Shown here: positions 60,569 through 64,000 of the stretch, piece after piece
Numbering within the stretch: the stretch's first letter is position 1
Layout of the letters: every line of letters begins with the position of its first letter
Assembly: GCA_030770545.1 (NCBI GenBank)
Contig: CM061109.1
Coordinates: 14,926,001 to 14,990,000, forward strand
DNA: 64,000 nucleotides
From: Macropodus opercularis
Taxonomy: Eukaryota; Chordata; Actinopteri; Anabantiformes; Osphronemidae
Direction of reading: 5' to 3'
Translations under genes and position numbers: made by a program
The notes under the pieces: generated by a model
Database searches by the model: none
What the model was told of the DNA's origin: nothing
What the model saw: the letters and a program-made list of their open reading frames with translations, nothing else

Positions 60569-60787
60569 ATGGCGGACCAGACAGAGCCGTGTCTGCCTGG
60601 GGATGTGCTGCTGTTAAAGCAACCACCATCATCCTTGTCTTCTCCAGTTAGACCAGAGGAGGCTGGGGGTTGGGAGCATGTGGCAGCGTACAGTATCTGG
60701 CTGCAGCCCCCACCACACACAATAGAAAACAAGCTGCTGCTACAAACACAGGACATCTTTGTGGAAATGTTGTTCTTGTTTAAATGA
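60569..60787 (+). CDS. Unrecognised 72-residue ORF or first exon downstream of an X-box
   Basis: Starts MADQTEPCLPGDVLLLKQPP with the ATG in AATATAATGG (A at -3, G at +4). The middle part (about 34-52) has WEHVAAYSIWLQPPP, and the stop is at 60785. I do not recognise the protein. It may be a small protein or the first exon of a longer plus-strand gene, but no strong donor is visible inside it. The position just after an RFX site and the favourable start context are the only support, and a ciliary role is speculation. Confidence 0.3.
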   Translation: MADQTEPCLPGDVLLLKQPPSSLSSPVRPEEAGGWEHVAAYSIWLQPPPHTIENKLLLQTQDIFVEMLFLFK

Positions 60788-63700
60788 ATACTTAGGCCCA
60801 GGCCACACGATACAGTACATCATTTCTCTAGAAACTATATTAGAGAGGTTTACACAACAAGTCAAGATGGCTTATATTATCAACAACATGTTATCATTTA
60901 AGGTATTACATCCAGCTTACATCAGTCAGATAACAGGCGGATTACACGCCGAGCCAGGAAATAAAGGACAGATCAAGGGAAGCAAGACAGAGCAGAGGAA
61001 GACGAGTCTAAGACAGAGAGCGATGAAGCCGGCTAAATCAAGTTGCTGTTCAAGTGGAACATTAAAAGGAAAACACACGGGTACGGCTGTGATGGGTTGA
61101 CAGTACAGTTTCTAAGGAAGTGCAGAAATGTGGCATCAAACTGAAATCTTATCAGCGCGGTGATGAGTGTGACCTCACACTGTCAGACATGAAGAAAAAA
61201 AGACTAATTGCTGTTTCCAAAAGTGTGAAGTCTGTGCAGGAAATACTGTGAAGAGGAAACAAGTAGAGGAAAACAAGCCTGAAGCCCATGAGACAAAGGA
61301 AGAGAGAGAGAGACAAAGAGAGGAGTGGAAGTGACAAAAGGTGAGTCTGGCATTACCGTATGTTGGTGCTCTGGGAGAGGAGCTGCCATCTCCCAGGAAC
61401 TGACAGGTACACTGTGAAGAAATCTCAGCGAAACATCATGGGGTCCGACACTGCTGTGTAAACAGCAGCATAAATGACGAAAGCTGCAAGTGACAGCAGC
61501 TGGCAGGGCTCAATTGCCCTGTGGAGAAACTGAAACCAATCCTTAATAACGAGTAACATTTCAAATGCAGACCAATAACGTGTCCTTGCTTTCAAACTAC
61601 ATGTTGTATTCGTGGTGTTTTTGCTTCACACACAGTAAATCGGGGGAAATACCCATCACCATCATCACACGTCTCTGCTGTGGAGTCAGATAAACAGGGG
61701 ATGTACAACAGTCGCAGGATGAGGAGCAGGAAGAGAACAAGGTTAAACAAACATTGCCGCCAGATTTATTATTAATACACGACGCAGCCACATTTATCTA
61801 AACGATTTACAAACTTTCATTGTATCTTATGAGCCCACAATGGTGGGTGCAAAAATCTTTAATCCCAGCTCGTGAAGGCTACGTGGGTGAGTGAGTTGGA
61901 CTGGGGGCCTGGATGTGGAGCAACGCTGCTCGCTCAAGCGCAGCCTATGACTGTGTAACGTTTAGAGGCCTGGCGGTGGCGATGACGGGCGCTGATGCCG
62001 CTTTGGCTCAGTGATGTGTCCTGATGGTTGCGTTTCAGGTTTGCCTCGCCATCGCCAACATGTTTTGTGCTTCTGGATTTCTTCCAAAAGCCAGATTGTA
62101 ATGCAGAAAAACTTATTCGTTAATTGTAACGGATGCTTTTGTGTTTCTACTATGACACCTTTGTCCCAGCTGTGTTTGGATGAACGCGCTGTGCTGTCTT
62201 TGTGTGGAAGCCATAACTTCGCTTTGTGCTTTGGGGCGACTTAAGTGGTTCCTGTGGACTCACTCGACTGTTGTCACCTTCTACCGTACACAGCCCTACT
62301 TCAGTTCAGCTTTCTCTTGCTCTGACGTGTTTTCTTTTATTAAGGTTGATATTTTAAAATGCTCTTTAACTGGTGCAGCACATATCCACCCAATGATAAA
62401 ATCCTCACAGCGCTTAGTAATAAACACCACAGTGCTTTTTGTCTCCAGTGTCGTGCCAACAAGGATCTGTTTTTATTATTTTACAAGTTCTCCGAAGAAG
62501 CACGTTAGTTAATAAATAATTTGATTTTTGAGTTCTGTAACATTCAACCCCCATTTTACAGCCTTGATAAAGTCCACGTGTTTGACATCATTCACTCGAT
62601 AAGCAAAACTCACAAAGGTCACTGCCTTTGTGAGGCTTGTCATAAGTCACGTCTACTGACTGGATGGACTGATTTTTATTATTATTTGGAAAAGTGGTGA
62701 GAACACAGGTACATTATTAGCTCTTTGATTTCTTCCAGTCAATAGGCGTGTTTCCTTTTTAACCCAGCTCCAGGTTGGTCATCCTGTTACTCCACCACTG
62801 AAGTCTCTAATTTGGTCCACATGATGAATCCTGATGACTTTTCCGATCGCTTCTTTAACCGTGTCACCAATTCCTCCAGCTCTGGGGTCCTTGCGACTCC
62901 AAACACACACCTCCTATAAACAAGGCTTCTGCTACGTCCCTCTAACAGCAACAATGACTTAAAAATAACAAGGTTGTCATAAAACAGATGAAGTGCAGAG
63001 TGTGGTAATCATATTTCCAGACCATTACCGACTGATCATTTGGCATCTTTTCCCAGAGACGAGTGCATCAGACCCATCAAATGGCCTGTAGCCTCCAGAT
63101 TTGACTGTCTCTCTTCACAGTCTGCTCAGGGCTGAGTTACCCACCTGCTGTCATTTCACTACATCATTTGCTGTTTACTTATCACTCTGCGGTGGGTGAG
63201 GACTGAACCAAATGCAATCTCAGAAGTCTCATCCTTCAATCTGTCCACCCCTTATCAGACACCTCCACCAGCATTTTGTTGATGTGAACCAGCCTATTAA
63301 GTCAGCAAAGCTTTTGTAATGTGTTGACTCACGTAATTACTAAATCAGTCGAGATATTGCGATCAGGAGAAACAGATGGCATGAAATGACCGGGATATTG
63401 TAGGCTCAAAACAGCCAAGCACATCAGTGCATCACCATGGCAACCGTCACGCTCTTGCAGGTTTCTAATGGCCGCAATTAGCCGAGAGTAGCAACAAAGT
63501 GTGTTACATCAGAGAGCCGGCCAGATGTTCAGATGTGATTTTAACTGTGGCTTTCTGATTCATCTCTGAGTCTCTGTGATGATTACGCAGGTAGCGACGA
63601 TGTGGGTGGTGCTGCTGGTGCTGTTCTCATTTAAAACACAGACAAAAAGTGCATGTGAAAAGGATACAGGACATGGGATGAGGACGCTGAGTGAAGTGTA

Positions 63701-64000
63701 CACAGCTAAAAAATGGTGCCAGGTAGGATAAAACAGAAGCCCAGCAGGCACAGAGGCAACAGGCCTGTCATGTGCTCGTTAACAACCAAACTGCCTTAAC
63801 TTAGAAAACTTTATTGACTCTTCTCTTGTACAAGTAAAACATTGGCTTGACAAAAGCATTAACTCCGCGGTTCACGCCCAGGAAGCTGTTCTTAGGTTAA
63901 AGATGCAGACGCTGATAGATCTGAGTTCTTGGGTTCTCTTTGTTTCCAAGTCTTCACCTTTACTCATCACCTAGTGAGAATGTTTACTTTGCAGGTGTGC
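60788..64000. other. Stretch without a recognised gene
   Basis: No family-level coding similarity seen. A GA-rich tract occurs near 61298-61325. The segment 63290-63540 contains a TAATTA core, a CCATGGCAAC half X-box and little low-complexity sequence, the texture of an enhancer or conserved non-coding element, but this is not testable here. Confidence 0.35.

Noticed and set aside
1..64000. CRISPR arrays, bacterial operons, integrases, viral replication genes
   Set aside because: None seen. The window is eukaryotic with introns throughout, and no regularly spaced direct repeats occur.

Overview
This window is vertebrate genomic DNA, most likely from a percomorph teleost. It has GT-AG split genes with short introns, CpG-rich promoters, Tc1/mariner relics and teleost-style gene neighbours. 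I rebuilt eight multi-exon genes by joining exons at splice sites and checking reading-frame phase at every junction.

Layout. 1-2800 looks like the 3' UTR of a plus-strand gene; pou2f1 is inferred only from its human neighbour cd247. cd247 (CD3 zeta, minus) lies tail-to-tail with it, and their poly(A) signals are about 35 bp apart. Next comes a block matching human 13q34: lamp1 (+, short one-domain form), grtp1 (-), dcun1d2 (-), tfdp1 (+) and grk1 (+). A METTL21-family methyltransferase (-) and a JAM2-type adhesion gene jam2 (+) follow. An unrecognised minus-strand candidate of two exons sits between these last two. From about 48 kb to the end I recognise no gene family, only an L2-like relic, a perfect 15-bp hairpin, and one small ORF just downstream of an RFX X-box.

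The genes do not form one pathway. cd247 is T-cell receptor signalling, lamp1 lysosomal membrane, grtp1 Rab GAP, dcun1d2 cullin neddylation, tfdp1 the E2F cell-cycle partner, grk1 photoreceptor opsin shut-off, mettl21 lysine methylation and jam2 cell junctions. The shared signal is synteny: segments homologous to human 1q24, 13q33-34 and 21q21 are joined in one place.

I found no clear undescribed system. The observations most worth following are a possible in-frame exitron encoding a membrane-like segment in the methyltransferase gene, the one-domain LAMP1, the reduced ITAM content and symmetric mini-exons of cd247, two GC-AG introns, a two-exon candidate with a phosphorylation-dependent sumoylation motif, and the X-box-linked ORF near 60.5 kb. 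Exon coordinates come from reading splice signals by eye. Transcript ends and promoters are less certain than coding exons.
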